From: DTU019 sp050949825
Lineage (GTDB): Bacteria > Bacillota > Syntrophomonadia > Syntrophomonadales > Syntrophomonadaceae
DNA: 20,412 bases
Reading direction: 5' to 3'
NCBI GenBank assembly: GCA_050949825.1
Contig: JBMNGL010000009.1
Coordinates: forward strand, 1 to 20,412
Under the pieces are notes generated by a model. That model did not search any database. It saw only the letters and a list, made by a program, of their open reading frames with translations, and had not been told where the DNA came from. A program made the position numbers and the translations under genes. Numbering within the stretch: the stretch's first letter is position 1; each line of letters starts with the position of its first letter. Of the stretch, positions 6,605 through 14,070 are shown in pieces.

Positions 6605-8190
6605 TAATGGAGAATCGCAATGCCTGGCCGGGAAGGGACGCGCTGCCCGGTGGGTTCGGGAAGGCCATGCCATACGAGCCAGTATTCGCTGCCCGGCATT
6701 TCATCAATCGGCTCCAGACAGAACAGCGTTCCCTGCCGGTGCAGATCAAACGCTACGCGCTGCCCGCTGCGGCTGTCAATCAGCTCCAAAGCGGCCGCGT
6801 TCTCCGGCAAATAGTCATCAAGGCCGTCCAAAGACAAATAAAGCGGCCCGGCCTGCGGGAGATGGTGGAATTCCCCCAAGAACCCATAGTCGGGATAATA
6901 TACCGGCCAGCGGCGGGCAATATCCTGCGCGGACAGGCTTATGGTGTGCATTTGCGAAGTCAGGGCGCTGTCTACCGTAAATGAATTCACGGCAGCGGTC
7001 AGGCCGGCCCAGGACTGCCAGTGCTTTTGCTCGCGGGCCAGCTCCAGGTCAACCAAATATTTCTGCCCCCCGGCTTCAATACGGGCCAGGCTGCTGCCGC
7101 CACGAGGCTTTGACAACAACAACCGGGCGGCCTCCACAGCCTCTTGGGATAATATCTGCAAATCAGGCTGCACCCCGAGCTGATTGATTTTCTTGCCAAA
7201 GGGAGAATAGAACTGGGCCACGGTCAACTTGAGCACATCGCCGTTTTGAAGCACAAATATCTCTTGCATGGTGCCCTTGCCATAGGTGGTCTCGCCCAGC
7301 AACAAGGCCCGGCGATAATCCTTAACGGCTGCAGCCAAAAGCTCCGCGGCACTAGCGCTGTATTCGTCGGTCAAAAATATTACCGGCTCATTTATAAATG
7401 AGGACTGAGGCATCACCGGCAGGTGAACCCGATCCTCTTTCTGCTGCAAAATGACCAGGTTGCCCACATTGAGAAAATAACCGGCAATCTCGGCGGCGCT
7501 CATGATATATCCCCCGCTGTTGCCGCGCAGATCTACTATCCATTGGTCGCTTACCGCATCCAGACGTCTGATGTATTGTCCCATTTCTTCGGCGGTGTTG
7601 ATGCCAAAAGCCATAACCGCCAGGTAAGCCACCCCATCATCCAACTGCCGGGCCAAGACCGAAGGAACCGCCAGGTCGGCCCGTTTCAAAAACATCACCA
7701 ACTGCTGCGCATCCCTCATGACGGTGATTTTAACCCGGCTCCCGGCCCGGCCTTGCAGCAAAATGCGGGCTTCTTCCTCGGACAGCCCGGCCAGTAATCG
7801 GTCATTGACGGCCGTGATCACATCCCCCGCCTGCAGCCCGGCGCTTTGCGCCGGCGAATCGGGAATGGTATCCGTGATCAGCATACCCTGGGTAAGCATT
7901 TCTATGACAACGCCGATCCCGCAAAAACTGCCGTCCAAATCCCCCATAAATAGATTCAGCTCATCCATACTCATATACTCGCTATGGGGATCATTCAAGC
8001 CTTCAACCACCATTCGGGCTGACGGCCGGGCAAAAACAGCATCATCTACCGGATGGGGGTAATATGCTTTGATAAGGTCTATGACCTCCTGGCGAGTATC
8101 GTATTCGGCGCCCAGAGCAGGGCTATGCCCGGCCCAAAAGATTAACAGGCTCATAGCCAGCACTATTGCTGTGTAATTGGCTTTTCTCAA
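6595..8190 (-). CDS. Exported S41 (C-terminal processing) peptidase with PDZ domain
   Basis: A 531-residue serine protease of the CtpA/Prc family. A signal peptide (cleavage about residue 28, after ALGA) is followed by a short helical region, a PDZ domain (about 87-170, with GIGVVIE and SPAQSAGLQAGDVI) and the S41 fold. The catalytic triad is intact and correctly spaced: Ser280 in YSASAAE, Lys305 in TTYGKG, Gln309. These proteins cut unstructured C-termini of exported proteins. The last 180 or so residues, after about 345, do not match the usual short C-terminus and look like an extra beta-rich domain that I do not recognise. The start is TTG at 8190, with GGGGG seven bases upstream. The stop codon lies in a decayed repeat, so the original C-terminus may have been changed. 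Confidence 0.93.
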   Translation of the reverse strand: MRKANYTAIVLAMSLLIFWAGHSPALGAEYDTRQEVIDLIKAYYPHPVDDAVFARPSARMVVEGLNDPHSEYMSMDELNLFMGDLDGSFCGIGVVIEMLTQGMLITDTIPDSPAQSAGLQAGDVITAVNDRLLAGLSEEEARILLQGRAGSRVKITVMRDAQQLVMFLKRADLAVPSVLARQLDDGVAYLAVMAFGINTAEEMGQYIRRLDAVSDQWIVDLRGNSGGYIMSAAEIAGYFLNVGNLVILQQKEDRVHLPVMPQSSFINEPVIFLTDEYSASAAELLAAAVKDYRRALLLGETTYGKGTMQEIFVLQNGDVLKLTVAQFYSPFGKKINQLGVQPDLQILSQEAVEAARLLLSKPRGGSSLARIEAGGQKYLVDLELAREQKHWQSWAGLTAAVNSFTVDSALTSQMHTISLSAQDIARRWPVYYPDYGFLGEFHHLPQAGPLYLSLDGLDDYLPENAAALELIDSRSGQRVAFDLHRQGTLFCLEPIDEMPGSEYWLVWHGLPEPTGQRVPSRPGIAILHYTH

Positions 8191-8461
8191 CTGATTACCC
8201 CCATTTACTCCAGTTTATATGTGATTCCCCTGCAAAAACGCCCAAAGCAAACATTGTCATCCTGAGCGAAGCGAAGGATCTTGACCCGGGGGTTGTTCGC
8301 TTCGCGAAAGGTTCTTCGCTGCGCTCAGAATGACACAGGGCGCTGCGCTCAGAAGGCGAGCGACGAGTATTTATGCATTTGAACTTGCGTTAATCATATG
8401 TGAGTTGCTGCATCATTCTATTCACCATCAGCAAGAGGTATTCCTTTTAATTCCAAAAAGA
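8191..8461. other. Gap upstream of the S41 gene
   Basis: It holds a complete repeat (8255-8335), a short right-arm remnant (about 8341-8356) and AT-rich sequence. A TATAAA near 8210-8216 on the minus strand could be a -10 box for the S41 gene, but no well-spaced -35 is visible. Confidence 0.5.
8255..8335 (+). repeat. 81-bp inverted-repeat element, copy E
   Basis: Complete copy: it starts TGTCATCCTGAGCGAAGCGA and ends CAGAATGACA, with core GACCCGGGGGTTGTTCGC in plus orientation. It lies 65 bases upstream of the S41 start codon. Confidence 0.92.
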
Positions 8462-8481
8462 AAACCGGCCTGAGCCGGTTT
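8462..8481 (-). terminator. Rho-independent terminator after the TolC-like gene
   Basis: AAACCGGC (8462-8469) and GCCGGTTT (8474-8481) form a perfect 8-bp stem with a 4-base loop. On the minus strand it is followed by TCTTTTT. It lies about 180 bases downstream of the TolC-like stop codon; nothing else on that strand needs it. Confidence 0.75.
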
Positions 8482-8660
8482 ATAGTCATTCCAGCCATAA
8501 TACATCCGGGTAAGCCACAGAACCGTACCATGACTCCTTGCTATTATGAAAGGTGCCGTGAACTTGCCCCCGGTCATCAGCAGCAAAGGCATCATGTCCA
8601 CAATCCGGTCGTTCCCGGACACTGCCTCACCACGATTTTTAGCCTCAGCGCTGCTGAAAC
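8482..8660 (-). other. Untranslated or decayed stretch after the TolC-like gene
   Basis: An unassigned 180 bases between the TolC-like stop codon and its terminator. On the minus strand a reading frame of 64 codons starts at a GTG (8622) with a poor ribosome binding site and runs through the terminator stem. I therefore treat it as non-coding; it could be the remains of a longer 3' gene. Confidence 0.4.
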
Positions 8661-9776
8661 CTAGGAACCCGCCCCCATCATTACGCTATAGGTCCAGGGT
8701 TTATCAAAAACTATTTTCCAGGCCTCGTGCTGGAAAGCCAATTCATCCAGGGATTTTTGCCTGGCCTGCAGGGCCAGTTCAGCAGCCTGCACCTCGGTGC
8801 GGGTGGCCATGCCGATCTCATATTTTAGCTTTTTGATACGCAGGTCTTCCCGGGCCAATTTCTCTGCTTCCTGCAATGAAGCATAGCCCTGCTCCATGGT
8901 TAACAAGTTGTTGTAGAGGGTCTGCACAAATTGGCTCATCTGTTCCCTGGCATCCTGAGCGGTCAATTTGGCCTTGCTGACATCGACTTCCTTGGCCCCA
9001 TAGGGATCCTGGTTCGGATAGGAAAAATCATATAAATCCAGTTGGGTTTCAGCTATGCGGGCCGCCTGCTCCGCCAGCCACACCGATGGGCTGGTATTCA
9101 GAACCGTGGCGATCTTTTCACTTATGACCACCGGTTCCACCGCCTGGAAGGCCGGCTTATCCAACAGAACCGGCCGGGCCTCGGCCTCCTTGCCGATCAA
9201 CTGGTTTAAGGTCAGGAAAGCATTGTCAAGCGCCTTTTGAGAACTGTCCAGGCTGTTCTTGGCGGCCTGGTACTGCACCCCGGCAGCGGTTTTGTCATAC
9301 TCGCTGGCCATGCCCTGCGCAAAGCTCAGAGAAGCCACATTTTGCAGCCAGGCGGCCTGGTTGAATGATTTCTGGGCATATTCCAGGTCTTGCCCGGCTT
9401 TGATTACATCGGTATAGGCCTTAAAGGCAGCCAAAATAACCTTGTCTTCTTCCATGGTCAGACTTTTCTTGGCCATGCGATAGGCCATATCAGAGGTTAC
9501 CAGACCGGTATATAATTGCCCGATGGCATAATCGGTCTGCCCTTTGGGCACATAATCCATCTGTTGGGCCAATTCATCGCGCACCTCTTCACGGCGCTCT
9601 ACATCATAGGCGGCTTGTTTAATAGCCTTGCTGTGGGTTAACGCCATATTAATCGCCTGTTCAATGGTCAATCCCTGGGGCGGTGGTGTTCCCTCCCCGT
9701 CTCCGGCCAAGGCCGGCGCGATCATAGCGCATGATAACAAGGCTGCCAACATTAGAATAATAACCCTTTTTAGCAC
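8661..9776 (-). CDS. TolC-family (outer membrane efflux-like) protein lacking barrel segments
   Basis: A 371-residue exported protein (signal peptide MLKRVIILMLAALLSCAMIA, cleavage after ALA near 24). Two repeats of long coiled-coil helices (about 40-72/96-195 and 215-250/268-355) match the periplasmic tunnel of TolC family proteins. In each repeat the stretch that normally carries the outer-membrane beta-strands is only about 20 residues (73-95 and 249-268) and shows no alternating strand pattern. The total is also short of the usual 420-500. This fits a bacterium without a classical outer membrane. The start is the GTG at 9776 with AAGGA eight bases upstream; the GTG at 9797 would leave almost no leader after the promoter. 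Own promoter and TetR-type operator; probable partner of the adaptor and RND pump. Confidence 0.82.
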   Translation of the reverse strand: MLKRVIILMLAALLSCAMIAPALAGDGEGTPPPQGLTIEQAINMALTHSKAIKQAAYDVERREEVRDELAQQMDYVPKGQTDYAIGQLYTGLVTSDMAYRMAKKSLTMEEDKVILAAFKAYTDVIKAGQDLEYAQKSFNQAAWLQNVASLSFAQGMASEYDKTAAGVQYQAAKNSLDSSQKALDNAFLTLNQLIGKEAEARPVLLDKPAFQAVEPVVISEKIATVLNTSPSVWLAEQAARIAETQLDLYDFSYPNQDPYGAKEVDVSKAKLTAQDAREQMSQFVQTLYNNLLTMEQGYASLQEAEKLAREDLRIKKLKYEIGMATRTEVQAAELALQARQKSLDELAFQHEAWKIVFDKPWTYSVMMGAGS

Positions 9777-9810
9777 AAAAACCATCCTTCCTGGCACTAT
9801 ATGTAATATG

Positions 9811-9840
9811 ATTATATCCTCCCGCCGACCGGCCGGTCAA
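9811..9840 (-). promoter_or_regulatory. Promoter of the TolC-like gene
   Basis: On the minus strand, TTGACC (9835-9840), an 18-base spacer and a perfect TATAAT (9811-9816). The operator at 9827-9838 occupies the -35 box and spacer. The predicted start lies about 28 bases before the GTG start codon. Confidence 0.8.
9827..9838. promoter_or_regulatory. TetR-type operator of the TolC-like gene
   Basis: GACCGGCCGGTC is a perfect 12-bp palindrome embedded in the promoter. With flanks it reads GCCGACCGGCCGGTC, matching 13 of 15 bases of the adaptor-pump operator. A further small inverted repeat (CTCTTA/TAAGAG, 9841-9857) lies directly upstream. Confidence 0.75.
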
Positions 9841-10172
9841 CTCTTAATGAATAAGAGGGGATTAACAAGATAATAAACCCCAAATATTTTCATTGTTTAT
9901 TGTGTCCCCTGCGGGCCTGAAGAGTTCCCTGTGTCAGAGTTTAAGCAGAGTGTCACAAACAAGGTTGTCGTTCTAAGCAGGCTTGTCATTCTGAGCCCTT
10001 TTTTGTAATCCCCAGCTTTTTTTGTCATCCTGAGCGGAGCGAAGGATCTTTCCCCGGAAGTTGTTCGCTTCGCGAAAGATCCTTCGCTTCGCTCAGAATG
10101 ACAGGGGTGCTGCCCTGAAGGATGACAAGAACAGGGACTTTCATGACAAGAGTTCAGCAATGGACCGTCCGC
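9841..10172. other. Gap between the TolC-like gene and the 315-aa surface protein
   Basis: It holds the complete repeat at 10023-10103, poorly conserved arm fragments (about 9965-10010) and a second-motif copy (10121-10150). No terminator with a T-run is visible after the 315-aa gene. The open frames here translate the repeats themselves (HSERSE-type peptides) and are not genes. Confidence 0.6.
10023..10103 (+). repeat. 81-bp inverted-repeat element, copy F
   Basis: Complete copy with core TCCCCGGAAGTTGTTCGC. It starts TGTCATCCTGAGCGGAGC and ends CAGAATGACA, in plus orientation. Confidence 0.92.
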
Positions 10173-11120
10173 TTATTTATCCATGGTTATGGTGACCGTC
10201 TGTGCTTCCTGCTCCCATTCAACAGTGGCGCCGAAAGCCCGGGCTACCGCGGCAATGGGCAGCATGGTGCGATCCTGAACTATTTCCGGGGTCGCGTCCA
10301 GGGTGGATGACAGCCCGTTATGGGTTATAACGTTGCTGTCGATCTGAATTTGAACGATTACATGACCCAGGGTTAATGTCACCTTGCGGGTCTCATTATC
10401 CCATTGTATATGCTCATCACCAATCCCCAGGCTGTAAGCGACATAACGCACCGGCAGGTAGGTCCGCCCGGCTTTGATATAAGGAGCGACATCCATGGCG
10501 GCCTGCTCGTCCCCATCAATGGTGTACAGGGGGCTGCCGATGGTGAAAACAGTCTCTCGCCGCACCGGCTCGGGAACAGGTTCAGGCTTAGGCTCAGGAC
10601 TGGGAATAAGCACTTCTTTATACGGGACCTGGGCAAACAGGTACTGCCCGCCGCTTACCCCTGAATCAAAAGGATCGATGGTTACCGCAATATCCCCCAA
10701 ATAACCGTCCACCGCGAAAACCAGGGGGATATTAAGGCGCGACACGGCATCAGGATCAGCATCCACTATGGTAATATCAACCACCCGTTCATTGCGCAGC
10801 TCCGCGGCTACGCTGCAGTTTTGGCAGGAGATGTCCCCGCTGTGAAAGGTCGCTTTGCCGCTCACGGCGTCTTCATACCATTTGACCCCTTCAGGCAGTA
10901 TCAATTGAAACAGGTCCCCGGCTTGAAGATGCCCGGCAAAATGCTCGCCCTCGGTTATGGTCAGGTCGGTGCGCGGATATCCCTGATAGTCATCCCCCAC
11001 CGCCACAATCCGGTTGACCGAGTTTACCGTGGCCGCCTCTACCGCCCCCGCTCCCGCTAATAGTATGAATAGGGACAACAGCAGCACGACCAGGCATGTT
11101 CTGCTAGACTTCACTCGCAT
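10173..11120 (-). CDS. Exported protein with copper-amine-oxidase N-terminal-like domain (short paralogue)
   Basis: A 315-residue secreted protein. The signal peptide ends near residue 29 (AGAVEA). Residues 30-170 form one beta-rich module beginning TVNSVNRIVAVGD, with a CxxC pair (SCQNC, Cys99 and Cys102). A proline/glutamate linker (PSPEPKPEPVPEPV, about 174-187) leads to the C-terminal copper amine oxidase N-terminal-like domain (about 190-315), containing two copies of the RTYLPVRYVAYSLG / RTMLPIAAVARAFG motif. This domain is common in Clostridia surface proteins and does not imply an oxidase. The protein is equivalent to the 723-aa neighbour with about 400 middle residues missing. ATG at 11120 with GGAGG nine bases upstream. 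Probably a cell-wall or S-layer-associated protein. Confidence 0.88.
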   Translation of the reverse strand: MRVKSSRTCLVVLLLSLFILLAGAGAVEAATVNSVNRIVAVGDDYQGYPRTDLTITEGEHFAGHLQAGDLFQLILPEGVKWYEDAVSGKATFHSGDISCQNCSVAAELRNERVVDITIVDADPDAVSRLNIPLVFAVDGYLGDIAVTIDPFDSGVSGGQYLFAQVPYKEVLIPSPEPKPEPVPEPVRRETVFTIGSPLYTIDGDEQAAMDVAPYIKAGRTYLPVRYVAYSLGIGDEHIQWDNETRKVTLTLGHVIVQIQIDSNVITHNGLSSTLDATPEIVQDRTMLPIAAVARAFGATVEWEQEAQTVTITMDK

Positions 11121-11147
11121 AAATCAAAACCTCCTTTATAAAACAGG

Positions 11148-11177
11148 GCTATACTTAAAATACCACTCTTTTTTCAA
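11148..11177 (-). promoter_or_regulatory. Possible promoter of the 315-aa surface gene
   Basis: On the minus strand, TTGAAA (11172-11177), an 18-base spacer and TATAGC (11148-11153). The -10 box is imperfect. The GGGAAC/GTCTAA sigma-type promoter of the 723-aa paralogue is not present here. Confidence 0.4.
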
Positions 11178-11191
11178 TTTTTTGTTCTTAA

Positions 11192-11272
11192 GCATTACCT
11201 GAGCGAAGCGAAGGATCTTCTCCCAGGGGTTGTTCGCTTCGCGAAAGATTCTTCGCTGCGCTCAGAATGACA
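11192..11272 (+). repeat. 81-bp inverted-repeat element, copy G1
   Basis: Complete length, but the first seven bases of the left arm are degraded (GCATTAC instead of TGTCATC). The core CTCCCAGGGGTTGTTCGC is in plus orientation. It lies just upstream of the 315-aa gene's possible promoter. Confidence 0.85.
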
Positions 11273-11312
11273 GGGGCGCTGCCATCTGGTGTCATCCTGA
11301 GCCACATACTGT

Positions 11313-11394
11313 TGTCATCCTGAGCGGAGCGAAGGATCTTCCCCCCAGGAGTTGTTCGCTTTGCGAAAGATTCTTCGCTGCGCTCAGAATGACG
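11313..11394 (+). repeat. 81-bp-type element, copy G2
   Basis: Full copy with one extra base in the core (CCCCCCAGGAGTTGTTCGC), so 82 bp, and a final A changed to G. A short arm fragment precedes it (11290-11302). Confidence 0.88.
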
Positions 11395-11412
11395 GGGGCG
11401 CTGCGCTGGGGA

Positions 11413-11445
11413 TTGGTCATAATATAGTACAAACCATCACCTTCT
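11413..11445 (-). pseudogene. Remnant of the 5' end of a second GIY-YIG gene
   Basis: On the minus strand, GGTGATGGTTTGTACTAT is identical to the ribosome binding site and start of the intact GIY-YIG gene. It continues as TTG TAC TAT ATT ATG ACC AAT, encoding MYYIMTN against MYYVYIMTN (two codons missing). After MTNP the homology stops and sequence characteristic of the repeats begins. Only the first seven to eight codons remain. Confidence 0.65.
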
Positions 11446-11600
11446 TTAAAAATCCAATACGTTTTCCCCTCTACATTCTTGCGCCTCAACACACATTATC
11501 TCATAAATTATGGCAGATTGGATGCGACTTGATATCGGAAAGGCTAGGAACTCAATTGAACAACCCTAGTATCAACTTACTCCCCACCTCTCACTCACCC
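11446..11600. other. Unassigned stretch between the GIY-YIG remnant and the terminator
   Basis: About 150 bases of mixed composition with no gene, repeat or hairpin that I could support. Confidence 0.4.
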
Positions 11601-11609
11601 CAAAAGCAA

Positions 11610-11633
11610 AGAGGCCCGGTTGCCCGGGCCTCT
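11610..11633 (-). terminator. Terminator of the 723-aa surface protein gene
   Basis: AGAGGCCCGG (11610-11619) and CCGGGCCTCT (11624-11633) form a perfect 10-bp GC-rich stem with a 4-base loop, followed on the minus strand by TTGCTTTT. It is 40 bases downstream of the stop codon. Confidence 0.9.
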
Positions 11634-11672
11634 CCTGTTTGCTTGAGCTATGTGTTTAGACTGTTGCTGTGA

Positions 11673-13844
11673 TTAAAGAGTGACGGTTACAGTCTGAGTT
11701 GCTGCATCCCAGCCTACTACAGCTCCGAAAGCCTCGGCTACGAAGCGGATGGGCAGGCAGGTGCGGTTGGCAGCGGTGATTTCCGGAGCAGCATCCATGG
11801 TGATGGCTACGCCGTTAACCAGCATGGTGGTGCTGCCGATCTTGAGCTGAACAACCTTGTCGTTCTTCATCAGGGTTACGGTCTGGCTGACCTGATCCCA
11901 GATGATGCCGTTGTCACCGATTCCCAGTCCATAGGCTACGAAGCGGATGGGCAGGAAGGTGCGGTCATTCTTAATGTAAGGAGCCTGATCCATCGCGGCC
12001 TGGTCAACACCGTTGATCTGATAGATGGTGTTGCCAATCACGTAGGTGGCTACAGCATGGATATTGGTGTCAGCCGGGGTGATAACCTTGGCTGCAACTA
12101 CAGGGATGCTGCCGGTGGTGAATTCTCCGGCTTCAATAGCTTCAGCATCGTTACCGGCTGGGCGGCTGTTTTCAATTACAGCGTTGCCGCCGACTTTAAT
12201 CTTCAGGTCGCCCTCCGGTACGGCCCGGCTCAAGGTGATCATGATATCAGAAACCTTGACGGTGCTGAGCTTGGTACCCTCAGATTTAATTGGAATTACA
12301 ACTTTTTCTTCATTGGAATCTAAGCGTACATTTTCCTGGATGATTTCCAGGTTGCCGTCGGTTACAGTAACCTTCGGGGTTTTTGCGAATCTGGCCCCTT
12401 CAGTCAAGCTGAGCACCATTTGGCCCTTTTTATTGAGATCTACTTCTGGGGCTTTCTTCACATCGCACCTAACGCCATTCTTCTTGCCTTCAACAATGGT
12501 CAGGTCGGCTACGGGCTGGCTCTGAATACCGATCTTGACTTCATTGACCTTTTCAATGGTAGGTACAACAGGAGCAGCCGCCTTGGCAATAACCAGGCTG
12601 GTTTCTTCTGCGCCGGCACCAAAGATCTTGGCTTCGATGTCACCAGACTTGTTGCCCTCAATGCTCAGGTTAAGCTTAAACTCAATCTTGCCAGTGCTGC
12701 TAATGGTAGACTTGGTAATGGGAATATCAACATAATTGTCTTCGCCGTCTACATCAGGAGTGCCAATTTCTATCCCGCTTACTGAATCTCTGTTGAATTT
12801 TGTAATTTTAACCCATTCGGGCAACTCCACGGTCAGGTCACGGTTAGCGAGCAGGGTGTTGGCAACACTTTCTTCAATGGTAATCTTGGCAGTCTTTTGA
12901 TCGAATTTGCCAGCGATCAGTTCCTCAACGTCTTTAACCTTGGCTTTTATGCCCCAATCGACATATTCGGCAATGACCAGGTCGCCGTCGAATACACTGC
13001 CGTTTTTATCGTCAGCCTTAATGCCGACTTCTACCTCACCGTAAGAGGCTGAGCGGTTGGGGTTGATAAATGGAGTGATATAAAGAGTACCACGTTGGTC
13101 TCTGTTTTTGGGAGCATTAAATTTAATAGTCAGTTCACGGCCATCAGCAGAAAATTTCGTAGTTGAGAGGCCACTGAAACCGCCGCTAAAGTTTACAGAG
13201 GTTTTCTCAGTACCATCCATAATCCAGCTGAAGTTGCTGGGTAGTTTTACGACTACTTTAACTTCGCCATAAGCAACTGCGCCAACGGAGGATTCTCTCA
13301 GTTGGATGGTGCCGGCCTTGGTGCTGGAGTTTCTGGCGATCTTCTTGACCGAATCCACAGAAGCCGTCAAGTCGCCTTCAGCAACTATGGCAAAATTGTA
13401 ACTGCCGCCGGTTACAGCAGAATCCAGGGGATCCACTTTAACGGCCAAGGTACCGCTTGCGCCGTCAATTTCGAAAGACAGGGGGATGACGACTTTTCCA
13501 GCAGTAACTCCCGCACTGGTAATTTTGAATTCAGCCACGGTGTCGGAGATTTTTGTGGCTACTGCACCAGTTATAGGCTCGACATTTGTGTCAAATTTAT
13601 GCCATTTTACCCCGTCGGGCAACACCACTTCAAAGGTTTCATTGGCCTTAAAATCTTCGACAAAATCTGTGTCCGCCTTTATTGTCAATTCGTTGAGATT
13701 GTATGTCTCGCCGTCAACAACACTGATCACTTTGTTGACGCTGTTGACGGTCTTGGCCTGGGCTACGCCGACGCCAACGAACAGAGTTGCTAACATGGTT
13801 AGTACTAATAATAAGGCCAGATGTCTGCTCTGTCTTTTTAGCAT
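11673..13844 (-). CDS. Large exported surface protein with copper-amine-oxidase N-terminal-like domain
   Basis: A 723-residue secreted protein. The signal peptide ends at residue 30 (GVAQA). Four successive beta-rich modules of about 130-150 residues follow (starting near 31, 157, 295 and 430), each with alternating strands and a (V/L)xLP-type motif such as VVLPDGVKW, VKLPSNFSW and VELPEWVKI. The C-terminal domain (600-723) has the double motif RTFLPIRFVAYGLG / RTCLPIRFVAEAFG. The first module resembles that of the 315-aa neighbour (KTVNSVNKVISV against ATVNSVNRIVAV). A very strong ribosome binding site (AAGGAGGT, six bases before the ATG) and a strong terminator suggest abundant expression, as for an S-layer-like protein. 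The upstream promoter is of ECF type and matches that of the divergent sigma-factor gene. Function beyond cell-surface location is not known. Confidence 0.9.
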   Translation of the reverse strand: MLKRQSRHLALLLVLTMLATLFVGVGVAQAKTVNSVNKVISVVDGETYNLNELTIKADTDFVEDFKANETFEVVLPDGVKWHKFDTNVEPITGAVATKISDTVAEFKITSAGVTAGKVVIPLSFEIDGASGTLAVKVDPLDSAVTGGSYNFAIVAEGDLTASVDSVKKIARNSSTKAGTIQLRESSVGAVAYGEVKVVVKLPSNFSWIMDGTEKTSVNFSGGFSGLSTTKFSADGRELTIKFNAPKNRDQRGTLYITPFINPNRSASYGEVEVGIKADDKNGSVFDGDLVIAEYVDWGIKAKVKDVEELIAGKFDQKTAKITIEESVANTLLANRDLTVELPEWVKITKFNRDSVSGIEIGTPDVDGEDNYVDIPITKSTISSTGKIEFKLNLSIEGNKSGDIEAKIFGAGAEETSLVIAKAAAPVVPTIEKVNEVKIGIQSQPVADLTIVEGKKNGVRCDVKKAPEVDLNKKGQMVLSLTEGARFAKTPKVTVTDGNLEIIQENVRLDSNEEKVVIPIKSEGTKLSTVKVSDIMITLSRAVPEGDLKIKVGGNAVIENSRPAGNDAEAIEAGEFTTGSIPVVAAKVITPADTNIHAVATYVIGNTIYQINGVDQAAMDQAPYIKNDRTFLPIRFVAYGLGIGDNGIIWDQVSQTVTLMKNDKVVQLKIGSTTMLVNGVAITMDAAPEITAANRTCLPIRFVAEAFGAVVGWDAATQTVTVTL

Positions 13845-14034
13845 TTGTTTACCTCCTTGTTATTTTGAATGGAAATAAAAATTAGGTGATCAGAGCATTT
13901 GCTCTGTCTTTGAGGTGATCATCAAACTGAAAGCTTACGCTGTACTCTTCCCTCCTTCGGCAACCGATTCTCAATTTATCGGCTTTTTCTAGCCCGGCAT
14001 TCGTTGGTCAGTTGGTAAAATGCTGGACTACCTG
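13845..14034 (-). promoter_or_regulatory. Long structured 5' leader of the 723-aa surface gene
   Basis: About 190 bases separate the predicted transcript start from the ATG. Read on the minus strand, the leader contains GCATT/AATGC, GGCT/AGCC and CCGAT/ATCGG stems in succession (about 13966-14023). A perfect 7-bp stem CAGAGCA-TT-TGCTCTG (13891-13906) lies between two direct copies of AGGTGATCA (forward strand; 13884-13892 and 13913-13921). I found no known riboswitch consensus. It may stabilise the mRNA or control translation. Confidence 0.45.
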
Positions 14035-14040
14035 TTTTAT

Positions 14041-14070
14041 TTAGACAACAGAACCAGAGAATTTGTTCCC
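14041..14070 (-). promoter_or_regulatory. ECF-type promoter of the 723-aa surface gene
   Basis: On the minus strand, GGGAAC (14065-14070), exactly 18 bases, then GTCTAA (14041-14046), followed by ATAAAACAGGT. The same two boxes with identical spacing precede the ECF sigma gene (14544-14573). ECF sigma factors typically recognise a GGAAC-like -35 and a GTC/GTT-like -10. Confidence 0.75.

Noticed and set aside
8428..8622. 64-codon minus-strand frame after the TolC-like gene
   Set aside because: Weak GTG start, runs through the terminator stem at 8462-8481, and the product resembles nothing I know.
9897..10160. Frames encoding HSERSE-type peptides (also near 6431-6673 and 11292-11492)
   Set aside because: These are translations of the inverted repeats themselves, not genes.
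13920..14034. c-di-GMP (GEMM) or c-di-AMP riboswitch in the surface-gene leader
   Set aside because: Only CGGTTGCCGAA recalls the 3' end of GEMM-I; the essential GGCAAA, GAAA loop and GACGCAAAGCC segments are missing, and the c-di-AMP consensus does not fit either.
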